NCBI GenBank assembly: GCA_037975125.1
Contig: CM075857.1
Span: 93,124,626 to 93,188,625, forward strand
Direction: 5' to 3'
Source: Latrodectus hesperus
Taxonomy: Eukaryota; Arthropoda; Arachnida; Araneae; Theridiidae
DNA: 64,000 bases
Position numbers and translations under genes: made by a program. Numbering within the stretch: the stretch's first letter is position 1; each line of letters starts with the position of its first letter. This document shows, in pieces, positions 30,231-42,125 of this stretch. The notes under the pieces are model-generated. The model saw only the letters and a list, made by a program, of their open reading frames with translations. It was not told the origin of the DNA and did not search any database.

Positions 30231-32301
30231 CACATTCACAGTTCTGGAATTCATAAAGGAAATTAAAATTCAGATTTTACTTAATGAATATAAATAGACG
30301 TGGATTATTTTCTGATATTGATAATACTTAAAGTATTTCTGTATTTACATTAAACTGGTAATCCTTATATTTGCAGGAAAACTATTGAATCTAATGAATT
30401 TGTTGTGAAGAAAAATTGCCATATTTAATGCTATAAAATTTATTTTATTTATTGTTAACATTATTTATGTTTTTTATTTCAATTGGAATGCATTATATAA
30501 TGACTGGAATAAACTCAATCAATATGTACAGATACTTTTTAAAAAACTGAAGAGATGTTGTATTATTTATATAATGGACTTTATTCCTAAATGCATATAA
30601 TATTTTAATGTAATAGAAAATTCTAAGATCTGATACAATTTAGAATATAAAGCAAAATTATAGATTTCTGCTCATTATTTTTACATGTGTAATTTTATTT
30701 TTAAAAAAATGATATATATAGATAGCTCAAAATTTTATCATGAAATCATACTTTAGTAATATAATAGTGAATTTCAATGATTTCAATATTGTTTAGTGCT
30801 TAAATTAAACTAAAATAATTCTCATTTCTAAATTATTTCATTCATCAAACTGATATAGGACTAATCTTAATTATTGTGTAATAGTTCTTAAATTATTACA
30901 TTTGATGTAGTTTAATTCGGAGTACGTGCCAAATTAATAGCTGAAATTTATTTTAAAATCAGTTGAACCTCATAGCTGAAAATTACAAATCATTAACAAA
31001 CCTAAAGTCTTAAGACAATAAACAGCTGTCAAAATACATTTATATATAACAAAAATAATTTTCCAGATTTTCGATTAATGATAATTTTTTTTAACAAGAG
31101 ACATTTTTTTCTTGACTTTAAATGGAAATGTGAAATAACTTTTTATACACAATTAAAATTTTGGTACACATAAATTTTGCCTATTTTTTAAAAGAAAGTA
31201 TGATAAATATTGAAAAGAAGTAATAAATTAAAAATTTAAACAGTATTACTTCCATCCAAAAAAAATATTTAATCTAATAATTAAGTTAAAATAAATGAAA
31301 AAATCTTCTCTAAATTATTTAAAAAATTATTATTAAATATAACAAATGGTCATAAGATTGTGAAAACGCAATATATTGACATATTTAATTTAATTTAAAG
31401 TATCCAAAATAAATTACTTCAACATTTAGGAATTGAAGGATATTTTATGTAATTTTGAATTTTAAGCAATAACTTTTCTTTTGTTGAAAATGTTACGATA
31501 CGCTAAGTTTTAGAATTTTATCCTGATAAGAAAATTTGTATTTATTGATAAATGCTAAATACATATATATTTACAAATAAAAAAAATTATTAGTTATTAC
31601 TGTAAGGCAAATAAAATTTGTTTACCATAAATTTAAAAATAAACATTCTATATATGAAATATCAAAATAATTTGAAGATTATAGTATGGAGCTTTTCTTT
31701 CAAAAGATCCATGATAAGCAACATTCAAATCTTGTCATAATGAAATTTAATATTTAAGAAATGTTAGATTTGATAGGTCATTTGTTGAAACAAAATTCCA
31801 ATTTGGTACAAGACAGAAAATATATTAAAAGATATATTTTATACTTTTTTATTTTTTAATTATTCAGAACTTAGCTTCAAATCTAATGTAAAATTTGTCT
31901 TAATAACACACATATTTATTGGATTAAATCTACTATTTCTATATTTAATTAGTTCTCTAAGCAAATGCTTATTAGAAATTTTTGTTAAAATTTAAATTTT
32001 GTGATTCTGTTCATTTCTATTTTATTATACGTTATGCAGTTTGATTTGAAGAAAGCTTAAAGCTAAGCAAATAATTAAAAAAAATATTAATCTCTCAACA
32101 TTATTCAATAAAACTTTCAAATGATTTATAAAGAAATTTGAGATTCATGATTAAACATTTATTAATATGGAAAAAAATAATACCTTGTGAAGATTATAAA
32201 TGAATAAAACTTAAAATATGCCTTCATGAGCTTGTCATTAAAATAGTAACTAATTATCATTTATAATGAAGCAGATATTAAAGTTTTAATTGCATGTATC
32301 G
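30231..32301. other. AT-rich desert, no gene seen
   Basis: Very AT-rich, with no open frame above about 60 codons and no recognised repeat. Confidence 0.45.
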
Positions 32302-32316
32302 AAAATCATTTAGTTT

Positions 32317-32595
32317 TTTTCTTTTCCAATAGCGGGCACAAGAGGGTTGAACCCTATGCCACAACAAGGCCAGAAACTGCTACTCATTTGTCGTTACCCA
32401 GCGGGCACCTGTGAACCAAGTCACGGAGGCGAGTAGCGTTACCCGCACCATACCAACACAAACCTGTTTATAGGACGGGCCACATTCATACAACATCACA
32501 AAAGAAAGGACAGAGAAGGAAAGAAACATCCATGCCCGAACCGGGACCAACAGCTCATGAGTCAGGAACGCTAACCACTCAGCCAATCGGTTGGC
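32317..32595 (-). repeat. SINE family A, copy with perfect 15-bp target duplication
   Basis: It is flanked by aaaatcatttagttt at 32302-32316 and 32596-32610. On the minus strand the head begins tgccaaccgattggctgag, with A box gagtggttagcgttcc and B box-like ggtcccggttcgggc. It continues catggatgtttctttcc and tgtttgtg-type body. The 3' end on + is a T-rich run, so the copy has an A-rich tail. The minus-strand frame over it is SINE sequence. Confidence 0.9.
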
Positions 32596-32610
32596 AAAAT
32601 CATTTAGTTT

Positions 32611-33310
32611 AGCTAGTAAAAGAGAAAGAAAATAAATATTACTTCATGCCTGTGATAGGGAAGTGTATCAGATATAAATTAAGTATGTAAAATTTTCCCA
32701 TTTTGCGGAAAAAACATGCAAATTTTGCATCCAATATTTCATGCAACAAAGTTAACATATTTAAAATGACAATCTTCTCTTATTTATCTACTTGAAATTG
32801 AGTTTTCAAAGCCTATTTTCTGCCATCAAACTTGACATAAGCCATTTTTAAAGTTCACCAGGTTTGCTTGACGAGCAAGTTTTTCACTTAAGAATTATTT
32901 TTCAAATATGAATCTTAATATCGAATTCAAATACTGTTATACAAGAAAACAGCAAGTTAACCCTCCAACGAAGAGTTATCTTAAGTAAAGATTTAAAATT
33001 ATTTTACTGTGATTTTAATTACCTTAAAATTATTATTATTAAAACTATCATAAAATTATATTTGTGATGTATCATATTAAATTTAATAAAAATTAGGTAT
33101 CAATTAAATAATATGTGGTAGTTGCATATAGAATTACTTTCGTTTATATTATTTGAAAAATAAAATTTTCTTGCATACATTTCACAAAATGTAAAACGAA
33201 TTTTTTTAGAAGTATAGAATAAACTTAGGGACATATATCGACAAAGTTAGTCATATAAATCCATATTCTGCTAATTAATAAATATTTGTCTGGTAATTTA
33301 TCATTTTTTA
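32611..33310. other. AT-rich intergenic DNA, no gene seen
   Basis: No features recognised. Confidence 0.4.
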
Positions 33311-33314
33311 CATA

Positions 33315-33445
33315 ATATTCCCCTACGTGTTTCTTAACCAAAGGCGCAGGTGTGCGAAGCCTGTATGGGTTAGGTACATAACCTAACGCGACCCCCTTTT
33401 CCTACACTTAGTTCCCACGTATGCTTGGTATTCAGTTTTATCAAA
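33315..33445 (-). repeat. SINE family C fragment
   Basis: On the minus strand actgaataccaagcatacg and gggaactaagtg match the middle of the SINE at 39418-39696 (actgagtaccaagcatgctt, gggaactaaacactg). The flanks are diverged and neither the head nor the tail is present. Confidence 0.5.
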
Positions 33446-34028
33446 CTTCAGAAATGTAAGAAATGGATATACATCTACTTTCCTTATGAAAACATTGGAA
33501 CTGAGATATATTTCAATCCCCGGTAATTACCTATTATCCTGTTGTACATTTTCATCAAATTTAAAAAACATACCCAAAATGCCATACGCCACTAATAATG
33601 GAAGAAAAAAACATTCCAGCGTATAATCAAACAGAATAATCTTTTTCTGATTAGTTCTCTTGTTTATGCTCCAAATACTTTTACAAAAAAACTATCAAAA
33701 TTTGGAGTGTACCTTCTGTGAACAAGAAGTTATGTGGTCAGTTTCTAGTGTTACGAGATAATTCCATCAAAGAAAACATAAGTTAATGAACACGAGACAC
33801 TTTCTTTATTTGAATACAGAAAAGCAGTGGAGGGGTAAGGTCAAAGGGTGAGATAAGCGAATATCAATTCGAAACTGATCGACGATAGAAGGATCAAAAT
33901 ATTATATTTTAAACGATGGGCTCTAAATCTTTCATTTGAAATACAAATTACTACCCATCCTGCTACCTGCACATCTTAAGGTTGCATCAGGTTCTGGAAA
34001 ATGGAGCATCCTAATTTACATTGCAAAT
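33446..34028. other. Intergenic DNA, no gene seen
   Basis: No features recognised. Confidence 0.4.
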
Positions 34029-34217
34029 AAAAAAAACTCGATGGCACGACAGCCCATGTGGGCCAAGGCCTACGAAGCATATGTCCCAGTTAGGTGGTCA
34101 ACGTAAGAGCCCCAGTGTTTAGTTCCTAAGCATGCTTGGTACTCAGTTAATCGACCCACTGAAGGGATGAAAGGCTGAGTCAACCTTGCCCAACGCTGCC
34201 ACTAAGCCACCGGGCTT
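34029..34217 (-). repeat. SINE family C copy
   Basis: On the minus strand it starts aagcccggtggcttagtggc and includes ggttgactcagcctttcatc, agtaccaagcatgcttagga, and ends cccacatgggctgtcgtgcc with atcgagtttt. It matches the + strand copy at 39418-39696 but is about 90 bp shorter inside. The B-box part of the head is deleted. Confidence 0.8.
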
Positions 34218-34299
34218 ATATAAATATATATAGCTCTCTCAATATTGTTTTCTAAAATTAATAAAGAAAAATGATTACAATGTATATATGCATTGTATT

Positions 34300-34533
34300 T
34301 CAATAGATTTGCTCCGAGCGTGGACCATGGATAAAGAAATGGTTGGGATATTCAGGTCTGCATTCACAACTTTGACAAATGGTTCTGGAATTACCTAAGC
34401 AGCAATACCATTCTAGTATATGAGAAGTCTTGGATGTCCATCCAGAAGCCAGTGCCGAAATTCTGCTTCTGTTGATGTGAGGATTAGTAGAAACGAAATA
34501 CTCTCCATTCGAAAAGTTAAAGTCCATGATCAC
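34300..34533 (-). CDS. Unrecognised 77-codon ORF with a Cys/His-rich C-terminus
   Basis: It starts MIMDFNFSNGEYFVSTNPHI and contains ILEWYCCLGNSRTICQSCEC followed by RPEYPNHFFIHGPRSEQ and a stop. Codon content is less AT-biased than the surrounding DNA, and C-x2-C-x-C plus IHGP recalls a small zinc motif such as those near PR/SET domains, but I cannot assign it. A possible donor CTTAG/GTAATT lies inside the frame. About 180 bp upstream on this strand, aagatggcagc (YY1-like, on +) and a moderately GC-rich stretch could be a promoter or 5' UTR. It may be a small gene, a first exon or a relic. Confidence 0.35.
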   Translation of the reverse strand: MIMDFNFSNGEYFVSTNPHINRSRISALASGWTSKTSHILEWYCCLGNSRTICQSCECRPEYPNHFFIHGPRSEQIY

Positions 34534-34870
34534 ATATGCTTATGATTATTGTTAGACAAGTACAATGTGGCAGCTTGTTGAGGGGAGTGTCTGTCATGTT
34601 TTAGTTAGTTGGACTTCAAATGAAATAAAAAGCGAAGCGCAAATTTCCATTTTTTTTCCCTCTGCAAATCAATCTTGCAAACAAGAACTACATTCGCCAC
34701 TGAACAAGATGGCAGCTTCAAAAACATGCAATGTGATCATATAAGAATAGATCACATTGTATGTAGTTGAAAAATATAAACCAAAATAAAATTCTTCAGA
34801 GGTTGAAAAAAAAGTGATGGGAAAAGTCAGACTACACAAGTTTGTTTAATCCTAACTAATCCTTTAACAT
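34534..34870. promoter_or_regulatory. Possible upstream region of the ORF at 34300
   Basis: The stretch is less AT-rich than its surroundings and holds aagatggcagcttc at about 34708, similar to a YY1 core found near start sites. There is a short inverted repeat atgtgatc / gatcacat at about 34731-34756. Speculative. Confidence 0.2.
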
Positions 34871-35179
34871 GATTTGCCATTATTAATTTCCAGGATTCTC
34901 AATTTTGAAAAAAAAATAGTATTAAATTATCTAGAAATAGATACCGCAATTAAAACTTTCAGAAGTTTAAAAATGGTTAAAAATATTCTAATAAATGGAA
35001 ATAAATTTAATTCCAAAGCACTTTACTTTTGCTTAACAAATGGTTATAGACGAAAGTACATTCAAAACATGAAACATGGTTTCAGAAGTTTAAATCTTTC
35101 TTTACGGAGGAAGTGGTATACAGTTAACCAAGAGTCGAGAAATGGAAAGAAAATTAAAATATAGGGTAAAGAATCTCTT

Positions 35180-36140
35180 GTTCTAATCTGAGAAAATCAG
35201 GGAGTTTTCTACAATGAACTTCAGGAAGGATGGGTGACAGTATCGGTGCTTAGACAACAAAAATTTTCATTTCGTCTTTGTAATTACGAGTGCAATATTT
35301 AATCTTTGTCTTAAATGTAATGAAAATTCAGCTTGGAAATACTGATTTTGATACGCCGCATTATGCAAAATTGTGCTCTAGACAATATTTTCAATGCAGA
35401 TGCAACTGGACAAACTTAACAAATCTTTCGTTTTCAAACAAAACTGAAGTGGAGTAACAATAGTTAAACCCATGGTTTTTCTGATTACTAATATGCCTGC
35501 TACAAATAAATAAATTAGCAATAGGCAAATTGAAAAAAATGGGGTGTTTTAAAGACATCAAAATACTTTACCAGTTAATTATAAAAAAAATTCTAATTCG
35601 TAAATTACATCTAGTATTTTTGAGGAATGTTTACATTGCTTGGATAAGCAAATGACAACTAAATACAGTCAATTACCATGTAATATTTTCCATTCAATAT
35701 TATTTCAGTTCTTTAGTCTCAAGATCAAGAGATCAATATGGGCTTCAAACGTAATTACGGGAAATTATTTTTGCAAATAATTACTTCATTGGATGAAGGT
35801 GAAGATTACGAAGTAGATACTTTTAAGAGCTTGTACCCCTTGAAAATAGCATGGAATGATGGAGCACAAAATAGCACCAGGAATTACTGCCACTATTTTG
35901 GTTTCAAAAAGCAAACAGAAATGAAATCTACTGTTGAAATAAGATGAAAATTTCAATGAGAAAATTCCAGAAATTTCAAAGGTTGTGTGAAAGCTTATAT
36001 TGACGATTTTTACAATTGATTATGACCTATGATATGTCAAAACTGACCAAAAATGAAATGATTTCCCATCATTGTTCACAAGAAATTGCATCCTCACTGG
36101 ATGAGACAAACGTATGACGCTGAACTTCCAAGCATGAAAA
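35180..36140 (+). pseudogene. pogo/Tigger-like transposase relic
   Basis: Reading across frames gives GWVTVSVLRQQKFSF (DNA-binding helix part), NADATGQ (the NADETGLF motif, catalytic Glu lost), CFKDIKILYQL, and then a 69-codon frame at 35738-35947 reading GFKRNYGKLFLQIITSLDEG and KIAWNDGAQNSTRNYCHYFG. These are pogo DDE blocks (FKxxYRKxLL, AWxxVxxxTIxNCFRHAGF). A C-terminal LTKNEMISHHCSQEIASS follows at about 36040. Many stops; dead. Confidence 0.75.
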
Positions 36141-37576
36141 TAATTTCAATTGCAGATGAAAATTTTTTTTTTTAATTTTCAGAGCAGAAAAAATTAGGGA
36201 TTTCAAGAAATTTAGGTCTGCGATGCATGCAAAGGGAAAATGATCCCAGAACATAACTCATTAGAAAATATGAAGAGATGCTTATTACATAAAATGCCAT
36301 TTGGTTACATATGTACTCCAAATTTTACAGGTTGGAGTGTAGTGCAATTTCTCAAGTTTACAAAGACCAATTATAAATTTAATCTAAACTGGATAAACGT
36401 ATAAGCTATAAAATGCTGGGCACATATACAACTTCCAAAAGTAAAAGGCTTTTATTTAAAAAAAATCTAAGTCTGAAAATTAACTCTATTGAAATGTAGA
36501 TAAATTCAAACTTTTTGTAAGCTCCCTAATTTCTTTTAGTGATATTGTGCTTATATAATATTAGAAAAATCTGGTCCATTTATCTTTCATTTGATTAGAT
36601 TTTTTTTTCAGTTTCTATCAAGATTTTAGGATGTATATACAAATTGAATAAGAAAATGAGATAAGCAGCAAGATATCTAACAGTTAACATGATTAAATCG
36701 TGTATACATAATTTTGATACTGTTTACAGAATGCTTTTATAAAAGAAATCCAATTTAGTTTATATATAAACAAAATATTACTTAAATTATATATTAATGA
36801 AATTATATATTAAATGGTATTTAAATTTATTTTATCCTTATGTATAATTAAATCAATGATTTTGATACTGTCATTCTACTGTTATACAACTTTTCCTGGA
36901 TATTGAATAAAATTTTATGTGCAAAAAATGGGGGTGTGAAATGTTAATTTGAAATAACATTTATTCCTTATTTTGAAAAACCATATATTTACAAATATAT
37001 TTATAATATAAACGTACATTAATGTTTATAACACAAAAAATATGCAATACTTTGATAGTAACTCATTAAGTGATTGATACATCATAGATGAAATGCTAAA
37101 ATGAAACATATTTTAGAGAATGAAAGATGTTTTCACACAAATAAAAAATACATTAAGAAATCAATTTCAGTTGTCTTATAGCATTTAGATTAAAATTCAT
37201 CATATTACATTAACAACAATTTTAATTACAATCAAGTTTATTCTTACAACAAAATGTTTAAATAACAAAATCTAAACAAAGAAAAGTGAGATTAGCACTA
37301 AAAAAATAGAACTCTTCTATAAAAGAGAAATTTATAAGTTTGAAAATATTCAACAGTATATTATATCCAAAATATAACATTTTATTAAAGATACATTAAT
37401 ACTTGAAATGAACACAATTTTGAACACCTTACAACAATTAACACAAGACAAATGGCAAATATTTAACAGCTGCTTTACAAATCTACAAACTATATGTCAT
37501 TAAACACATAAGAAAATAGTGAATAATCACAGAACATTTTGAACAGTCCTTCTACATTCTTTTAGTATTCTTCTCA
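36141..37576. other. AT-rich DNA downstream of POLD3
   Basis: This includes the POLD3 3' UTR on the minus strand, at its right end. No other gene recognised. Confidence 0.4.
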
Positions 37577-37722
37577 TTACTTAAAAAAACTTGTTAAAGA
37601 AGTCTGTTTTCTGTAAGAAAAAGTATCCTCTTTTGATTTCATATTAGATATAGATTTTTTTGAATCTATAGGATCTTCATCACTATCAGATGCAGATACA
37701 AGAATTTTCTCTTGCTTTGACA
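37577..37722 (-). CDS. POLD3: POLD3 terminal exon J with PIP box
   Basis: This exon has 146 coding nt ending in TAA, with acceptor cattttag. It encodes SKQEKILVSASDSDEDP, continues through SKKSISNMKSKEDTFSYRK, and terminates QTSLTSFFK. QxxLxxFF is the canonical PCNA-binding PIP box at the extreme C-terminus. AATAAA motifs on this strand (TTTATT on +) at 37381-37386 and 37237-37242 are candidate polyadenylation signals. Confidence 0.88.
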
Positions 37723-38617
37723 CTAAAATGAAAAATAATAAAAAATAAAATTTTAAGTAAAGAAGATGAACTCCTTTACACAAACTTTTTATTTGTAAAT
37801 TAAAGCTTATAAAAAATGAATTTTCTTAACTTTGAAAAAAAAAATCACATATAATGATATAAATTTAAAATAAAAAAAATTAAATGTCAAACATTTCTCT
37901 TATTAAAACGTAATATCATAACACATCTTATTATGTTTTGTGAAATAAGTACTACCATGAATTATAGTTTAAGGTGCTAGTATACTCTTGACACATGACT
38001 TTGTTTTGAAAATGGGAGTTATTAATACTATCTATTAAATGCTCTTTGAAACAATTAAATATTTCAGATGCAGTGACAATCATTGGATAATCTTGGAATG
38101 AAATTTCATAAAAAAATTTAAATGATCAAGTGTTTATTTTCCATCACTGAAACTCAGCTATAAATGCAAGAGCCTGATGAGATTGATAATGTAATTGAAG
38201 AAATTGTCAATCTTCATATATAAATTTAGAAGTGAATTCCGCAAGAACTGTTGGATTTCCACAACCAGAAGCTCACAAAAATTTATGAGCAGAAGCAGGA
38301 AATTGAAAGCTTGGTTTATTTGTCCCTCAATGGTAATTTTTTGCCCATGAGGGCTAATTAGACTGGGACCTATGGCTTAAGGTAAATTCCAAACTACTAC
38401 AAATATCTATGCCCAAGGTGAAATTTGAAACTATGAACTATTGAACCAAAGCCAAGAGTGCTAACCATACTTCTGGCAGCTCAGCATTGAAGAGCTTGAG
38501 TCTTCAAGCTCAGTTCAAGTAAAAGATCAAATGACAGTAAAAAATCTGACAAACTTCAGTTCACTGAAAAATATAGTGCGCGCACACACACACAACACAC
38601 ATGCACGTACGCGCACA

Positions 38618-38659
<42 letters not shown>

Positions 38660-41600
38660 AAAGAGAGTATCTTTTCCAATAAAGCAGGGAATAAAAAATT
38701 ATTAGCAAGCAATAAGGTAATTTTGTGGAAGAAAAAAACCTTAAAGACAACAGATAACTTTGTAAACTTTATAAAATTTAATTAAAATTTCTTGAGATTA
38801 CAACTTTGTATTCTCTAAGAATTCTTTGAATATTTTTTATCAGATTTTCTTTCATTTTCAGCCCCAACAAAAATAATTTATATGTATTTAGAAGAGAAAT
38901 TATATCTAGATTTCAGCAAATGTCACTTAATCCTACATAATATATAAGTTTGGATGCACTGAACAAAACATTAACATGATGAAAGATATGTTAAAAACAT
39001 TCAGAAACATATTATTCAAAAACTTTTAATGAGTAAAATGTACATAAAAATTATTAAAACAAACAAACAAAATTTATGTTTTCATTGTGAGTAAGTGGTA
39101 AGGTACTCTTCATAGTGAAACGTCTTAGATTCAATCTAAGCAACGGTTGAACAACTGGAATGAATATTACTTTTCAGGGTGTGTACTTGGGAATTTTCTA
39201 GACAAGTGGCAGACCAATATTTATGAAATTTCCTTCCAGACGATAATTTATGCAATGAATATTGAAATGCTTTACAACAAATCCAAACCATTTAGCACAG
39301 ATGTTTAAAAACTTAAAATCAGAGAAATGTAAATATGCAAAAGTTTCCACTGATTATATAAACACTGAAATCTACATTATTATACAGTTCAAATATATAT
39401 ATAGTGAAATAAAGATTGGAAGCCTGGTGGCTTAGTGGCAGCGTTTCACGCTCCCATGACACAGGTCCAAGGTTTGATCCTCGGGCTGGCAAGGTTGGCT
39501 CAGCCTTTCATCCCTTCAGTGGGTCCATTAACTGAGTACCAAGCATGCTTGGGAACTAAACACTGGGGGTCTTACTTTAGGCTGACCACCTAACTAGGAC
39601 ATATGTTTCACACCCCAGGGCCCTCGGTCATGAAAACAGTTATGGGCACTGTAGGCCTAGGCCCACATGGGCTGTCGTGCCATGGAGTTTAATTTAGAAA
39701 TAAAAGATTATATTACCAAAAAGATTATATTTGGCCTTAAAAATAAATAAAAACACTTCAGTTTGAAAAAAAAATAAAGAAAATTTCAAAAACTAGGAGA
39801 AAAAAAAAAAAAAAACATAAATATGATAAATTTTTAAGAGTAGAGAATCAAGCAACTCTTACAGCTGATGGAACAACTAACCATAACATTTGTATGGAAA
39901 AATATTTATAAGAAATACTTGCTGCTTTTCATATATGTAATAAAAAATTTTAAAAAAATATGAAAAAATATATATTTTGACCAGAGTAATCTATATAAAG
40001 TTTATGATAAAAATTCCACTGATTTTAAATTATCAATTTATCAAATGACTCACATTTATTTACTACAAATGCCCAGAAATTTGGCAATGATGCCATTATT
40101 TCTCTAGTCTTCCAATATGCAGAGCACGAATCAAGATGAGTAGCATCAAAAATTTGATGTTGTCTATATAGAATAAGGGAAAGACACAAAGTCCAAACAG
40201 ATACAAACATGCGGACAAGCTATCATGGCCTGTAGTAAGGCAGAAAGCCACAGCTGAGCTTTTACGGAAATCAGGGATGAACTGAATATCCTTAAGCAGC
40301 GAGGCCCATGGCTTACTAGCAGAGTCAAGCAAAGCTTTCTGCTTTATGACTCACACATTATTAATAATACTCAAATTTATAAATGGTATATAAAAAATTG
40401 AATTAAATTGAAGAAATACTTAAAAGCAAGTATGAAACAGGAAAAAAATTATGAACATTTTAAAAATGTTTGAAAAGTTATAAAAAATGGCAATTTAAAT
40501 CAATGAAAGACATTCATAATCTTAAAATAAACAAAAAAATATAAAAACTTTAAAATTTTGAATTTATTGTTAAAGTAATCAGCATTAAATTTTTTTTTAA
40601 AGTAATTCAGAATTTGTGAATTTATCTAATTGTGAATTGGATTTAGCATAAATATGGAAAATTATTCAACAAAAAAATTATTTTTAACTAAACTTATGAA
40701 TGATCTTTTTTGAAATCTATATTTGTTACATCATAACTATTTATTCAAACTTTTTATCAATTGAAATCATTTAAAAGTTTGATGTTAGCATGCTTTTTTA
40801 AAATTAACAGTGTTTATCTTTTTTTAATGAAGGTATTGAGAAAATAAAAAATTTTTCTTACATTAACTAGATTTAAATTTTTGTTTTCCAACTTTAAAGT
40901 AATTAATTATATTTATAAATATTCATTGATATCAAAAATATTTATTTATTGATATAAATAATTTATTTATACAAAATAATTATAAATTTTGATTTTTTTT
41001 CATAATATGCAAGTATTTTTGTTACAACAAATTGAATAATTTAACAGTTTATATTTTATACTCATTTCTTTCATCCTAAGTAACAATCTCTTAAAAATTT
41101 TGACTTTTATAATTTGCATTTTAAATAAACTTTTATATCAAACATAGTATTAGTAATTAACAATTTCTATAGTCTTTGCAATAGATACAGCAAAATCCAT
41201 AATTTGTGAACTTTATAAAACAAACAATTTGCACTTAAATATGAATAATGTATTGAAGAATTAGTCATAAATTTGTACAATATTAACTTATGAATTCTAC
41301 AAAACTAATTAACTAATGTTAGATGATTTAGGAAAATACTTAGAACAAGACAGACTAACGGTGGAGAAGGACGTAAAAATAAAAATCAAATTCCGTGTAA
41401 GTTGTACCTGAAAAATGTTTAAAGTGATACTAATTTTGAAAATTTTGTTGTTTAAAATAGGAAAAAGTTGTCTTATATTACAATTTGTTTAAAACAACAT
41501 TACATTTCTATGAAATAACTTTTCATTTAGGAATAAAAAACAAAATTCTTTAATGGAATTGGTCGTTATAAAGATTTTCACTTTAGCAATTTTAATAAAT

Positions 41601-42042
41601 TCATAAAAGTACGTAACTTTAATTTTACAAATGTTTGCACAAAATGTTTTATCTTGAGAAAGAGGATTCAAGAAGTAATGATTTATTATAAATCATACAT
41701 AAGGCTTTTAAAATGTAATAAACAAAAAGTAATTAAAATATTACCAAGAAAACCATCTTCATCTTTAAATGTTTTTTGAATAGTTTTCCATACTTTCTTT
41801 TTTCCTTTACTCAATAAGACTGGAGGTGTAGGTGGTATAGGATCTTCATTATCATCACTTATATGCATAGAAACATCAGTAGGTTCTTCCGATGAAAGTA
41901 AACTTCTTTGTGCTTTATCTTTGGATTCTGTTGAAATGATATAAACCAAACAATGTAATTTTCAAACAAACTATACACCTAAATATGAAAAGTTTTTTTA
42001 GTGTAATTTACATTAAACAACCATAAATGAACTATAAACATA

Positions 42043-42125
<83 letters not shown>

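Noticed and set aside
32380..32586. 68-codon minus-strand ORF (MAEWLAFLTHELLV)
   Set aside because: It reads through the tRNA-like head and body of a SINE with a perfect target duplication.
34874..35164. 96-codon plus-strand ORF before the pogo relic
   Set aside because: The frame is not clearly aligned to pogo N-terminal motifs and is low-complexity. It may be upstream element sequence; not called separately.
38527..38785. ORFs with (IY)n runs
   Set aside because: Products of the (AT)n/(CA)n microsatellite.
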